A stretch of DNA of 64,000 bases from Dipteronia dyeriana (taxonomy: Eukaryota; Streptophyta; Magnoliopsida; Sapindales; Sapindaceae). A model generated the notes under the pieces. That model ran no database searches. It had not been told where the DNA came from and worked only from the letters and a program-made list of their open reading frames with translations. Both the position numbers and the translations under genes were made by a program. The stretch spans positions 19,780,001 through 19,844,000 of the forward strand of contig CM065303.1 of NCBI GenBank assembly GCA_032871835.1, in the 5' to 3' direction. The first letter of the stretch is position 1; the number at the start of each line of letters is the position of its first letter. Positions 26,379 to 38,298 of the stretch are shown in pieces.

Positions 26379-28734
26379 TGGGATTATGCTCGATGGTAAA
26401 AGTGTAATAATGTATTTGATAATCTTTTCATATTAATAAAGTGATTTCTAGTTTAACAAATCTTATAGCATTTATAGTTTAATTATTATAACTGTAAAAA
26501 ATAAATAATCATAAGGTCAAAAGACTAAGAAAAGAAGAAATGTTCGTACATCTAGATATGTATGAGGTAGACACAATTCTTTAGTTAGTCTTGAATAATT
26601 TTCACAACTTAAGATAAAGGTTGTGCGTCTTTATCTTATCAAAGTTGTGGATTCTTTTGCTAGCATTTGAGTGAGATCAAATGTGTTATGATGAGTCTAA
26701 AATCATCAAAGTGTGATGTCTTTGGGTAAAATAATCTAGTGCATTGGGTGCATTGCATAGGATCACAATGAAATACTTTATCCAGAACCGTCAATGGATA
26801 AAAGTTTTCACTTGAAGACAATCGGAGAGTCTATCTCAATCCTGAGCCAAATGATGGACTTATGGTTGCAAGTGTTATCATTTGAGCTATCAGTGAGTAC
26901 GATTATATAGCATAGTCTATCATCAATAGCTTGATAGTATTCATTTATTAACCAATAGAGAACTTCATTTATAGATATGGACATCGTGGCTCCATTTATT
27001 AAATGAGAGTATAATATCATCATATGAATATTTTGAGGTATTGGATATTAAATCTTAACGTTAAGTTTTTATAGTGTCTATTGAAATATGGTTTCTGGAC
27101 AAGTCAAAATATCCAAGTTTAAAATGCGGTCATATGAGTAAATATGGTAACTTGGAGAGCTATAGGCGGTCTATAAGCTCTTGACGATTACTGATATTCT
27201 TCACGAGGATACACTATCTCCATTAAGATTGTTTATGGTATAAATGAGGAATATTAACTTATTCTATCTTTATTTAAGAGTTCAATTTTAGTTCTTTAGT
27301 GGAATGAACTAAAATTAATAGATCGGACCTAAGTGAATCATTTGTTGATTGTGATTAGATTATGTCTATTGGAGCTTAAATTTAGATAGCCCGCCAAGAT
27401 CCCCAATTCACACAAACTTGCATGGATCATTTGATATATTCTACTTGTTTATTTTAGTAAGAATGAGTCTAGTTCACATGTGGACTTTTTAATTTAAGTC
27501 AAATGGATTTAATAAAATAGGAAAAACAATATTTATCCCACAAATGGATTTAATAAAATAGGAAAAACAATATTTATCCCATATATATAGGCTTGGGCGG
27601 CAAGGGACTATTTATTAGCCTTATATATTGTTTTTTATTTTATTATTTAATTAAATAGAAATTAATTTTTTAATTAAAAGTCAAAATCTTTTTCCTAGTA
27701 AGAGATGGCCTCTTAGAGTCATATTATTATTGGTAATATGATAAGTATCAAATACTATATTTGATAAGTAGATAAATAATAGGAATTTATTTATCTAGTC
27801 AAATTAGGAAGTATTTGATTTCTATTAGGACTCTAATTGACAATTGGTCAAATTAGAAAGTTTTTTATTTAGTCACAATTTAATTATATTCAATAATTGG
27901 TTATTGAATAAATAGTTGGATTAGGAGTCTTGGTGTAGAAAAGAATTCTTCTTTGAAAAGGATTCTTTGTCACCAAGTAAATCCTCACAAGGAAATGATT
28001 CTTGCCCACCAAGTAAATCCTTCTTAGAAGAGGATTTGGTCTCTTAAATTAAAAGGATGAAGAATTCAGCCACAATATATATGATAGTGTAGAATTCGGC
28101 AAACCTAATTTTAGAGAGAAAAAATTTCGGCCACTTCCTTTTCTTGGAGAGAAATTTTGGCCAAACCCTAATCTAAAGGAGAGAAATTTCGGCCAAGAGA
28201 GAATTTTGAGTGTAGAGAATTCGGATCTTGCTCTAGATAAATTCTTCCAACTCTAAAGATTGGTGTGTTTAAATTCGGCAAAGAGGAAAAGGAAGAAAGA
28301 AATTTTTGTATTCGATAGTGCACTAGTAGCCTTTACATTAAAAGGTTTTGTGTACAACATCGAATATAAGTTCGCTAGTTTCAATCAAATTGATTGATAA
28401 TTCACAAGTGACCTAACGTTCTTTGTTTTTCTTCTTGGATGACTATTGTGACTAACAAAGAAAGAGATTTTGTTTGTTTCCATCCTCAAGTATACAATTT
28501 AAAGAAAGGCAGCCCACACTCTTAGGTGATTCACGTTCGTGATTGGATTGGAAGATCTTACGGATTCAATTCGACTCTAGTTCAATCGTCACGACAAAAA
28601 GGTACGATACTTTTAATATATGTCAATTAATCTAGGGCTAGGGCTAAGGTTCTTTCTATTAAAGGGAATTTTTTAAAATATATCAAACCCTCATTCTATG
28701 CTTCTGTCGCATTTTGAACCGATTTTTCCCTACA
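26379..28734 (+). mobile_element. solo LTR, family A, copy 2
   Basis: A 2356-bp copy colinear with 409-2753, beginning TGGGATTATGCT and ending TTTTCCCTACA. Flanks TTTAT and TTTTT are an imperfect 5-bp duplication in a T-rich site inside the hAT MITE. It differs from copy 1 by scattered substitutions, a missing (TA)n tract and a 41-bp tandem duplication near 27505-27590. No coding domain; the same-position small minus-strand reading frames in both copies are chance. Confidence 0.8.
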
Positions 28735-28744
28735 TTTTTTTGGA

Positions 28745-28747
<3 letters not shown>

Positions 28748-28780
<33 letters not shown>
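28748..28780. repeat. 33-base G homopolymer
   Basis: An uninterrupted run of about 33 G followed by GGGGAAAT-type repeats to about 28810. It lies in the hAT MITE just after the family A LTR. Such runs can form G-quadruplexes and are prone to assembly error. Confidence 0.9.
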
Positions 28781-28781
<1 letters not shown>

Positions 28782-31263
28782 TGGGGAAATGGGGAAATGG
28801 GGGGGGGGGAATGGGGATGAAAATCATCCCCAAATTGAAATGAAGATGGGGATAGGGGGACCCCTCCCCATCTCCATTTCCCCATTCCCCCAAACATATA
28901 TAAATATAATTTTAAATATCTTTTTTTTTTTATTTTTTGAAACCCTAAGTATATATACACATTTACTCTTTTTACTACATTAATGGATTTTATTTTGTAT
29001 TTGTAATGGAATGTTTGTTTTTTTTTAGTTTAATTTATAAATTTTAGTTAAATAGAAAAATGAAGAACCGAGGAAAACGGAAAAATGAGAAAAAACAGAG
29101 AAAAACGGGGAATATGCGAAACTGGGGCTAGGGGTGGATATACCTCCCCCCGAAATTCTCCATACCCATTTTCCCTAAATGGGGAAATGTAGGGGATGAT
29201 GGGATGGGGAAAGGGTATGCAAAGTAGGGATGAGGATGGGGGGACTTATATCCATCCTCCTTCCCCAAATATGCATCTCTACACACAAGTTTGATAGCTA
29301 TTGGAGTAATTTTTATGGTATTATGTTTGTGGCAACAATTTTGGATCCTAGATATAAAATGAGAGTCATAGAATGTTACTTTCTTTCGCTTTATGGAGAT
29401 GGATCTTCATATAAGATTAACATGATTCAAGAAGTTTTGTTGGAGAGTATGGGCAAAAGTCTAAGGCAAGTCAAGCTTCATCAAGTAATCCTACACATGT
29501 TTCACGATCTCAATCAACAATGGGTCCTCCAAAAATAATAATATCACGATTTGACCAATATATTACTGAAGTTCCTTGTACTACCATTCACGTGAAGACA
29601 GAGTTAGAATATTATTTGGAGGAACTTGTCATTCTAAGAGTTGAGAATTTCGATATATTGACATAGTGGAAAGTAAATGCATATAAATATCCTACTTTGC
29701 ATTGCATAGCTAGAGATATTTTGGCTATTCCCGTATCTACGGTTGCATTCGAATCTGCTTTCAGTACTGGTGGTAGATTTGTGAGTTCTCATTGTAGCAG
29801 GTTACATCAAAAGACAGTTGAGGCATTAATGTGTGCTTAAAGTTGGTTATGGTCAGAATTTAATGGTATAAAAATTATTACATTTTTCTTTGATTTTTTT
29901 TATATTATCAATTTTATTTCTTATTTTATTCTAATTCATATATTTTACTTCTTATTAGATTCAAAGTTGGAAAGAAAATTTGAAGCATCTAATTTTGAGG
30001 AAGATGACGATGAATGATGATGAGGTAATTCATTTTGTCTTCATGAATTTATTACTATTTGATCTTATTTGAATATATACTAAAGTGATTTTATATTTAA
30101 TGTTGTAGGAATCAACAACCCTTTTGTGAAAAACTTGAGTGATGGAATGGAACTTTGGAAATTGGAGGTGTCTGATTCATTGATGATCGATGATTTATTT
30201 GTTATGGCATTGATTTTAAACTAGTTTTGTTTGTTTTAGGATGATATTTGTGTAATGTTTAATGTTGGTTTATGACTTTTATGGATTATTGATTTTAAAC
30301 TATTTGTGTTTGTTTTAGGATGTTATTTGTATAATGTATAAAATTGGTTTATGACTTTATGGATTATTGATTCGATTTGTGTGGTTATTTCAATTCTCAA
30401 CTCAATAGTCAATCATATTTGTTATTTTGTTTTATTTCAATTCAAGTTAATTGTTCACGTGTTGAGCATGTTTTACCGGTTAAAAATTGAGTAGGTAAAA
30501 ATAAAAATAGAAAGGAAAAATGAAAAAAGTGAGTTTTATTAAAGGTTTTACGGGTACGCGGGGTCTAGACCCGGACCCATGAAATTTCACGGGTCCTCGG
30601 GGCGGGTCTAGGTCTGCTAAAGACTCACGGGTCCAGACCCAAACCCGAACCCAAAAATTTTCATGGGTCTGGGTTAATTTTTTTTTATGGGTCTGGGTCT
30701 GGGTCTGGGTCTGGGTCTGTGTCTAGCAGTACCCGACCCGAACCCGACCCATTGCCATCCCTACTCAAGGCATCAACTTGGTGATGTGGTAAGGTACCTC
30801 GGATTAAAAGTCTGTTGGCGAGGTGTCCTGAGGTACCATCATGGTGAGGTGTCTTGAGGTACTATCTTGGTGAGGTGGCACTTGACCGATGGCGATGGCG
30901 ATAGCGAGGTACCTCGGGGTACCATTCCAGTAGCGAGGTGCTTGGTCAACCTCGTTAAAGCTTTATGATCTCCTAGGAGCTTTACAAACATCTTCCTTTC
31001 AGCCAGAGAGGTAGGAAATGCACCTCGACAGGATAACAGAACAGTTGTTTACGTACTTAGGTACCAATGTACCATGAAGGTGCAGAAGCTTCGTCTTGCT
31101 CCTACAACGATGTCGAAGTGCTCGAGTTTTGTTGGGTCTGGTATTTCGAGGTAGACCATTGTGTGCAGTATTTATCCAATGCATGGAGACGCTTTCTACC
31201 AGGTGCTAGTTTGGTGAAAAATTTCTCTTTGGGCTCTTGCCAAATTTGGCTGTTAATGGTTTG

Positions 31264-31636
31264 TATTTATTTATTTTTAAAATTCCAATTAAGTCGGTCG
31301 GTTTTGTAGGTGAAGTGAGTTTTTTTTCTTTAATTATTAGCAATTTTGACTTTAAATAATAATTTATAATTTAAACCTAAAAAGATAAAAGTGAACATCT
31401 ATTCATCATTCATGGTCATTGATCATATATTATTTCTCCGATTACTACATCAACACTAGTGAAAGAAAAATTGACAAAAGGCCATTACCAAATACGACTC
31501 AAATTATTTTCTTAATTTCGATTAGTTTACAACTTTTTTTTTAAAACTAAACTAGTCTTTATGTTTTTCCACAAATATCAAATCGGTCTCTCTTAATAAC
31601 TTTTGACTTTTAAAAAATCGGAGACTAATAAGATGG
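31264..31636. other. spacer, no gene
   Basis: AT-rich sequence between the family B LTR and the fold-back MITE. No coding or element ends recognised. Confidence 0.6.
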
Positions 31637-31695
31637 ATTTAAAAAGAATAATTGGCATCAATACCTCTGAAGTATATGTGAATTTGTATGTTGTC

Positions 31696-32894
31696 TCATT
31701 AACACTGAAAAGTGTATGTTTACTAAGGGCTACTATCATCATTTTACACTTCCAATATGATTAATTCCCCAATTTAGACATAATTTCGTTCGCTCGCTTA
31801 AATAAATGTGTTGTGTAGTAATCAATGTATTTTTCTTTATATTTTAGAGGTAATTCGATCAATTCAGAATTATGGAGATATCAGATGGCAAAACAAACAT
31901 TATTTTCAAGTTTAGAACTTCAAAAACCTTAGGAAGGCCACGAAGGACATTTTTGTAATTTTGACTATTCACTGTTCACAGTTGACTTTCACTGTTCCTG
32001 ATGATGTGACACATTCTTATTGGCCCAAACTGCGAGTGCACCGTACACGCGACTGTAGAGAATAATATTCTAGAAGCCGGTACACTGTTCACTGTTCACT
32101 GTTCACTATTCACTTTCATGGATGCGTTTACTGTTCACTGTTCACTGTTCACTGATGACGTGGTGAAATCTGGACGCTCCATTCTAAATTCATCCGATGA
32201 TCAATTTTCATCCGTATTTTATATAAATAGGTGGCCTTCCCCCTAATTTTTATATTTTGAATCCAAATATGATATTAGATTTGTGAAATTCTCTCTCTTT
32301 TGTTCTCAAATTCTCAGTTGAAATAAAATAGCTATTTTCTAGTTAAATTATGTCTGGCTAATTTTATATAGCTGATGCCAAAGGTGATACTGTTGGTATG
32401 GAAAATATGATCAAATTATGGTAAGTTTATTATTTTTTTGCTTTCTCCCCTCTGATCTTTGTAGAGTCTTTGACTCACTGTAGACAAACAGATATTGTCT
32501 AGTACAATGAGTACTTTTACCCATATCTATCAGAGAGTGGTTTATCCCCTCTGATCTTTGTGGAGTTTTGACTCACTGTAGACAGACAGATATTATCTAG
32601 GACAGTGTGTACTTTTACCCACATCTATCAGAAAGTGGTCAGTGAAGTGGAATACCCTCCCATTAATCTGGACTAAATATTAATTATTGGATCGTATTTG
32701 AATTACCAACAGTGGATCCCTTAGCCCCAGTTTTAATTTTTTACTGATTTACATTTTATAACAAGCTTAGTAATTAATTTAGATAATTAATTCTATAAGG
32801 ACAAGTGAACAACCTCCCTGTGGTTCGATCCGGTTAATTTATTACTATGACACTCTTATACTTGAGAGTAGGAACACTTCTTTAGGACGTGTCA
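31696..32894 (+). repeat. 5' LTR of the Gypsy element
   Basis: 1199 bp, beginning TCATTAACACTG (original TG changed to TC) and ending ACGTGTCA. It contains a tandem of CACTGTT-type heptamers (about 32080-32150) and a duplicated block of about 100 bp (about 32446-32540 and 32547-32640). TATA-like TATATAAATAGG-type sequence near 32220 precedes the likely transcription start. Confidence 0.92.
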
Positions 32895-32900
32895 AGTTTT

Positions 32901-32918
32901 TGGCGTCGCTGCTGGGGA
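32901..32918 (+). promoter_or_regulatory. primer-binding site
   Basis: TGGCGTCGCTGCTGGGGA lies six bases after the 5' LTR. It closely resembles the TGGCGCCGTTGCCGGGGA site of Athila-type elements, attributed to tRNA-Asp, with a few substitutions. Confidence 0.75.
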
Positions 32919-33369
32919 GGTAAGTCCACATTTTCTTTGTAGAAGTAATTTATTTTTATTTTTATTTTAGTTTTGCTATTTTTTTTCTATATTCTTTGTT
33001 CTTATTTTGTATTCAATTTTGCATCACTCATCTTAATCATAAACTTCATCTACTTAAAAAAAAAGCACTTGTAATCATTAATCACATTTTTGTATTTTAG
33101 TCTTTCAACTTTTTTAATTTGCATTTTAGCCTAGATCTAGTTTGTATTTGCATATATGTCATATTAATTTTCACTTTTGCAGATCTGTCCCCTATCTGTC
33201 ATATTTTTATTTTAGTCCCTATATTTGTAATTATTTGCACTTTTACCCCAATACTTGTGTATATTTGCATTTACACATCTAGAATTTTGTATTTTGTTAT
33301 TTTTATCACTTTTTCTCTTATTTCTTCATTTTTGTGTGTTTCTCATCCATGAACCCTCATTAAATTTGC

Positions 33370-34614
33370 ATGAGACGTTGGTCTCGAACATCTAGTGGTA
33401 GATTAATTAGGAGATCACAATCACCCACATTCACCAACAACATAGCTGAAAACCCACTTAGACATCCAACAGGAAACCAAGCCGATAACCTTTTAGACAA
33501 CCTTGACAACATATCTCAACACAGCAACCATCCGCCTTATGTTGACCATGACCAACACATTAACCCAAATCCACCTAGAACTCTTAGAGACTACATGAAT
33601 CTCACACGTACTGGAGCACCTTAATGCATAGCTTTCCCACCAAATGCAACACACTTTAATTTTAAACAAGGAATCATTCAACTTTTACCCAATTTTTACG
33701 GTCTTGAATCTGAAAACCCATATTTGCATCTTAGGGAGTTTGACGAAGTCTGTAACACTTGCACTGACCAAAATGTTAGCATGGATATAATCAGGCTTAA
33801 GTTTTTTCTTTTTTCCTTAAAAGATAAAGCTAAAACTTGGTTACAAAACCTTAGGTCAGGATCAATCCAAACTTGGAATGACATGCAACAACAGTTCTTA
33901 AAGAAATTTTTTCCACCTCATAGAACAAACTCTCTTAAGAGGCAAATCACTTCATTTACTTAAAAACTTGAGGAAACACTTTACCAATGTTGAGATAAGT
34001 TCAAAGAGTTGTTAAATTTCTGTTCACATCACGGTTTTAAAACATAAAGGATAGTGTCACATTTCTATGAGGGACTCACACTCTAAAGTAGACAAGTCAT
34101 TGAAATGATGTGTAATGGGGAGTTCAGTGATAAATATCCTGAAGAAGCACTTGAATACCTTGACCATATCACCGAAAATGCTCAAAATTGGGACACCATT
34201 GGTTCCTATGAGTCCATGAGCAAACCACAACCATCTCCATCTATTGGAGGCATTTACAATCTTAGGGAAGATCATGACCTTCAAGCTAGATTCACATCCC
34301 TAGCTAGGAAAGTTGAAGCTTTAGAAACTAAAAAGAGTGAACATGTAAAATCAGTACAAGAAATTGCATGCCATGTATGCGATTCTAATGATCATATCAT
34401 TCATAGTTGCCCAACTTTACCAGCTTTAAAAGATTGCCTTCATAAACAAGCCAATGCTTTGCACGCTTTCAACAAGCCAAATTCCAACCCATATTCACAA
34501 ACCTACAATCTTGATTGGAGAAATCACCCTAATTTTAGTTGGAGGAACAACAATCAAGCCCAGTCTTCACAACCACCAGGTCCATCACATCCACAAACAC
34601 ACCTGAATTTCTAA
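33370..34614 (+). pseudogene. gag remnant of the Gypsy element
   Basis: Gag is spread over three broken frames. The N-terminal part (33370-33624) ends in a stop. The capsid-like Retrotrans_gag segment (33640-33963) includes LKFFLFSLKDKAKTWLQNL and FLKKFFPPHRT. The C-terminal part (34105-34614) has a CX2CX4HX4C zinc knuckle (CHVC....H....C) followed by an asparagine-rich tail. Stops at 33622-33624 and 33961-33963 and several between 33964 and 34104 inactivate it. Confidence 0.85.
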
Positions 34615-35106
34615 AACCCTCAAGGTTATGCACCTTATGTCCCACCATATAGGAAAAACCTTAAAGACACTTTACACTCATTCATTGAGAAGCAAGAATC
34701 CATTAACAGCCAAACTGCACAAACCTTGATAGGTGTTAAAGATACTTTGGAAAAGATTGCTTCTTCACTCACCACACACGAAAAAGGTAAGTTTCCATCT
34801 CAACCATAACCAAATCCCAAGAGTCAGTCAAGTTCCTATGACAATAACCAATGCCCAGACCAAGTCAAATCAATTACCTCTCTTCGTAGTGGTAAAGTCA
34901 TCGAAAAACCTATTCTTGAATCTTGAAAAAATGATGATGAGTCATTTTCAAAGGGTAAAGAAGGGGTTGATGAAACCACTGTTAACGAAGAAATAATCGA
35001 ATCCCCACATACATTTCCATATCTTCAGGCTCTTAAAAATTCACAGAAATCGAAGCATCCCCCAGAGATTTTTGAAATTTTCAAACAGGTAAAGGTCAAT
35101 ATCCCT

Positions 35107-35724
35107 TTGTTGGATGCAATCAAACAGGTACCTTCCTATGCCAAAATTTTGAAGGATCTGTGCATTGTGAAAAGGAAGCATCAGGTAAGAAAGAAATCCT
35201 TTATGACTGAACAAGTAAGTTCCATTCTTTCCAATAAAAATGTTTTGAAATATAAAGATTCTGGCTGTCCCACTATTTCCTGCACAATTGGTAACTGTAA
35301 AATTGAGCATGCTTTACTTGACCTAGGTGCTAGTGTAAATTTGCTCCCATACTCATTTTATCAACGACTTAAACTTGGTGAGTTAAAGCTGACTTCAACC
35401 ACACTTTGTCTTGCTGATAGGTCAATTAAAATACCAAAAGGAATAGTGGAAGATGTGTTAGTACAAGTCGATAAATTTATCTACCCCGTAGATTTTATTG
35501 TCTTGGAAACACAACTTGTTGTTAATGAGCACAAATCAATTCCTGTTATATTGGGCCGACCATTTTTAGCTATTGCTAATGCATTGATTAATTTCATGAA
35601 TGGAATAATGAGCTTGTCTTTTGGAAATATGGAAATTAAGCTTAATGTTTTCAACATGTCTAAAGAACCATTTGATGATGAAAATGAAGATGAAGATGTA
35701 GACATTATTGAAGATCATGTTTAA
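35107..35724 (+). pseudogene. retropepsin-type aspartic protease segment of pol
   Basis: A 205-codon open stretch containing the active-site motif ALLDLGASVNLLP (D-L-G-A-S in place of D-T/S-G) and the downstream ILGRPFLA motif of plant Gypsy proteases, ending in an acidic tail. This segment itself has no internal stop, but it is cut off from gag by upstream stops and is not followed by reverse transcriptase. Confidence 0.85.
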
Positions 35725-35889
35725 AATGATTCTTTTAACTCATCTGAAATTTGTTTGATCAATTCACCTGAGTCAAGCATGCATTCACATCTTGATGATT
35801 GTTTGCATGTTGTCGAAGAAGAAAGAGACACTTTAGATTTTAAAGAATTGGAACAGAAAGATGACCAGCCAGAAAAAAATCACCCATCA

Positions 35890-37230
35890 ATGATTCTTTT
35901 CCTGATAATCTTTTATTCTATATCACAACTTTGCCTTGGTATGCTGACATTGTTAATTATCTTGCAACAGGAATGATGTCACTCGATTGGAATGCAAAGG
36001 ACAAAAAGAATTTTTTGACCGAGATAAAACGTTTTTACTGGGATGACTCGTACTTATTCAAGTATTGTCCTAATCAAATTGTTCGACGGTGTATTCCAGG
36101 GAATGAGGTAAGTAGTGTCATTGAATTTTATCATTCTGAAGCATGTGGTGGTCATTTTTCGTCAAAGAAAACGGCTGCAAAAATCTTGCAGTATGGATTT
36201 TATTGGCCCACCTTGTTTAAAGACGCATATGCATTCTGTAAAACTTGTGAAAATTGTCAAAAGTTAGGATCCATCTCCAAGCAAAACATGATGTCTTTAA
36301 ACCCCATTCTTGTCATTGAAATATTTGATTGTTGGGGAATTGATTTTATGGGTCCATTTCCACCGTCATTTGGATTTTTGTACAATTTGTTTGACGTTGA
36401 TTATGTGTCAAAATGGGTTGAGGCAATTCCTTATCGAAATAATGATCACAAAACAGTGATTAAGTTTTTAAAGAAAAATCTTTTGAGTCGATTTGGAATC
36501 CCTCGAACCATTATCAGTGATGGAAGCAAACACTTGTGTAACAAAATTTTGAGTCTTTAATGAAGAAATATGGAGTCAAACACAAAATTGTCACACCATA
36601 CCACCCTTAAACAATTGGTCAAGTTGAGTTAGCAAATAGGGAGATAAAACATATCTTGTAAAAAACGGTTAACCCTGATCGAAAAGATTGGTCTCTTAGA
36701 CTAAATGATGCACTTTGGGCTTACCGCACTGCATTCAAAACATCTTTGAGTATGTCTCCTTATCGTTTAGTTTATGGAAAACCTTGCCACTTACCTGTTG
36801 AACTTGAGAAAAAACATATTGGGCCATTAAAGATTTCAATTCTAACCTAAACGATGCTGGTGAATTGAGCAAGTTGCAAATAAATGAACTTGAAGAATTA
36901 AGAAATGATGCATATGAAAATGTAAAAATTCTTAAAGAAAAATCTAAAACCTTTCATGACAGACGAATTTTAAGAAGATCATTTAAAGTTGGTCAAAATG
37001 TTTTGCTTTATAATTCTCGACTCCATTTATTTCCTGGTAAATTGAAATCAAAATGGAGTGGTCCATTTGTTGTGAAACACGTGTATCCATATGGTGCCCT
37101 TGACATTAAGAATCCTAAAAATGGTAATGTGTTTAAAGTAAATGGACAACGTGTGAAACCATTCTTAGAAAATACAGATTTTCAAAAAGACTTTGCCGTC
37201 CTTTTTGACCCTTGTTACAAATGTGAGTAA
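35890..37230 (+). pseudogene. integrase remnant of the Gypsy element
   Basis: Starts around DSFPDN..LPWYADIVNYL and contains an HHCC zinc-binding domain (HSEACGGH ... CKTCENC). The rve catalytic core has aspartates in WGIDFMGP and ISDGSKH; the expected glutamate lies beyond a break, near 36640. A stop/frameshift at 36558-36560 and further stops at about 36608 and 36660 break it. The C-terminal DNA-binding part is open at 36865-37230 ([18 protein letters not shown]). DDE integrases insert element cDNA into the genome; this copy cannot make a full enzyme. Confidence 0.9.
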
Positions 37231-37442
37231 ACAAATCTTTTGCTTTTGACTTTGTTTGCAATTATTATTTTTGTTTTTGTTCGCTTTTACGTTTTGAATT
37301 TTTACAGGATTAATTTCTAGTTTCAGTTTTTGCTTGGTGTGTTTTGCTATATAACCCCGGTTAAGTGACATATAACGATACTCCGTGACAATTCAAGTCG
37401 GTTTAATTCAGTTTTCCAAATAACTGATCCCCAAAACAAGGC

Positions 37443-38060
37443 ATGGACGGAATTTTCACAAACCTGCGAAAACATTTTCCATCGTTGTCCCATAATGCTC
37501 TGAAAAATATTTACAAAGCATGTTCCGAAAGATTACGCTTACTGATGATAAACAAAATTCTTGTTGAAATTCGCTGGTTGATCGAAGCTAAGGTAAGTCT
37601 AGCTGGTGAATCTGCTAATTCATTTATATCTTACATGCCTGGTTTTAGAAGAAGTAACCTTACAAAAAACGAAGAGCTAAGAAGTTAGGGGTTACTAGTC
37701 ATAAATGCGCACGTACAACTTGCAACACACGTTGTCGTTCTTTAGGAATGGTGTCTAATAATCGGGAAGATAAAATTTTATTCATTAGGCATGGTTTGCG
37801 TAGGGAGTCATTGGATAATATCCTAATGACTCTTGATGCACATCCTAGTGGATATGTGTAAATGGCAATTGATCGATTATGGCCACAATTTCAAAAAGAA
37901 CATGCACATTATAGTCTTGGGAATCTGACTTTAAAAGACCATGTTTGCCAATTTATAGGAAAATTGGATGGGAAGCATATCCCCGACCCATAGAGGGCGT
38001 TGAAGCCGTTTCTGGACGTAAAACCAGAGGAAGATGTGAGCCACAATCACAACTACCAGT
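37443..38060 (+). pseudogene. unrecognised accessory ORF between integrase and LOG-like gene
   Basis: An open stretch 37443-37688 starts MDGIFTNLRKHFPSLSHNAL. A one-base slip in an A run near 37665 moves the same protein to the next frame, where it runs on through KKLGVTSHKCARTTCNTRC, FIRHGLRRESLDNIL and LTLKDHVCQFIGKLDGKHIP to about 38060. Stops at about 37858 and 37992 each replace one residue. Allowing for these, it would be about 200 residues, basic, with a cysteine cluster. I do not recognise the family. It occupies the place where Athila elements can carry an env-like ORF, but I see no signal peptide or transmembrane helix. Confidence 0.55.
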
Positions 38061-38298
38061 AAATATCCTTTTATTTTTATTATTTTTTTGCTTCCGCATT
38101 TAATGTCTTTTGTAATTATTGTTGTTTACTTTTGATTTTTGAACCATTTGGATATAATATCATTGACAAATACGCTGCACTATACATATAGGTGTATCAT
38201 TGTGTTACCTTTTCAGGATCTATAAATACAAGCATTTGTTTTACTTTTTGCTTCAAGCACTCATAAACATTCAAAAGAAAAATTCAGAGAGTGCATTA

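Larger units (their letters stand above)
26297..29281. mobile_element. hAT MITE inserted in the hAT transposase, itself split by an LTR
   Basis: Inverted ends TAGAGATGCA and TGCATCTCTA are perfect. The flanks are CACATAAG (26289-26296) and CACACAAG (29282-29289), an 8-bp duplication with one later change. Both duplicates read His-Lys in the transposase frame, so the host reading frame rejoins exactly when the element is removed. Without the nested LTR it is about 620 bp, rich in GGGGAT/ATCCCC motifs, with a 33-base G run at 28748-28780. Confidence 0.92.
24880..29850 (+). pseudogene. hAT transposase pseudogene (BED finger, catalytic region, dimerisation domain)
   Basis: Pieces of one transposase in order. 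A degenerate BED-type zinc-finger region lies at about 24890-25080 (RKLTSKVWDSF, then KLSGK). The body starts at 25075-25446 with PLFKIPSRNTLKSDI and TTNMWTSHNQRKGF, then a TAG at the expected tryptophan after VDNS. A probable intron spans about 25469-25606, followed by STLTVDNCSTNNA and FHMRCSVHILNLIVRDGLD. The frame is cut at SSMTHK (26296) by the MITE and resumes at FDSYWSNFYGIMFVATILDPRY (29290). The dimerisation domain lies at about 29610-29840 (CIARDILAIPVSTVAFESAF, then LHQKTVEALMCA), with a TAG at 29663-29665. Several frameshifts and stops make it non-functional. Confidence 0.9.
23292..30763 (+). mobile_element. Ac/RICESLEEPER-like hAT transposon carrying a decayed transposase
   Basis: Starts TAGGGATGACAAT and ends ATTGCCATCCCTA. 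Perfect 8-bp target duplications CTCAAGGC flank it (23284-23291 and 30764-30771). Subterminal regions are packed with short GGACCCG/CGGGTC-type repeats (23310-23480 and 30550-30750), as in hAT elements whose transposase binds subterminal motifs. Total 7472 bp, or about 4.5 kb once the nested MITE and LTR are removed, a normal autonomous size. The transposase inside is a pseudogene, so the copy should be immobile on its own. Confidence 0.95.
22659..31258 (+). mobile_element. solo LTR, family B, copy 2 (interrupted by hAT nest)
   Basis: Starts TGTTAGCCA and ends GTTAATG (the terminal CA has decayed to TG). Perfect 5-bp target duplications GTTTG flank it (22654-22658 and 31259-31263). Removing the hAT nest and one 8-bp duplication leaves about 1120 bp, matching the 1171-bp copy at 14532-15702. 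The left part is 22659-23291 and the right part 30764-31258. This is the outermost shell of a four-layer nest. Confidence 0.87.

Noticed and set aside
28696..28983. Glycine- or proline-rich open frames
   Set aside because: Products of the G homopolymer and GGGGAAAT repeats inside a MITE.
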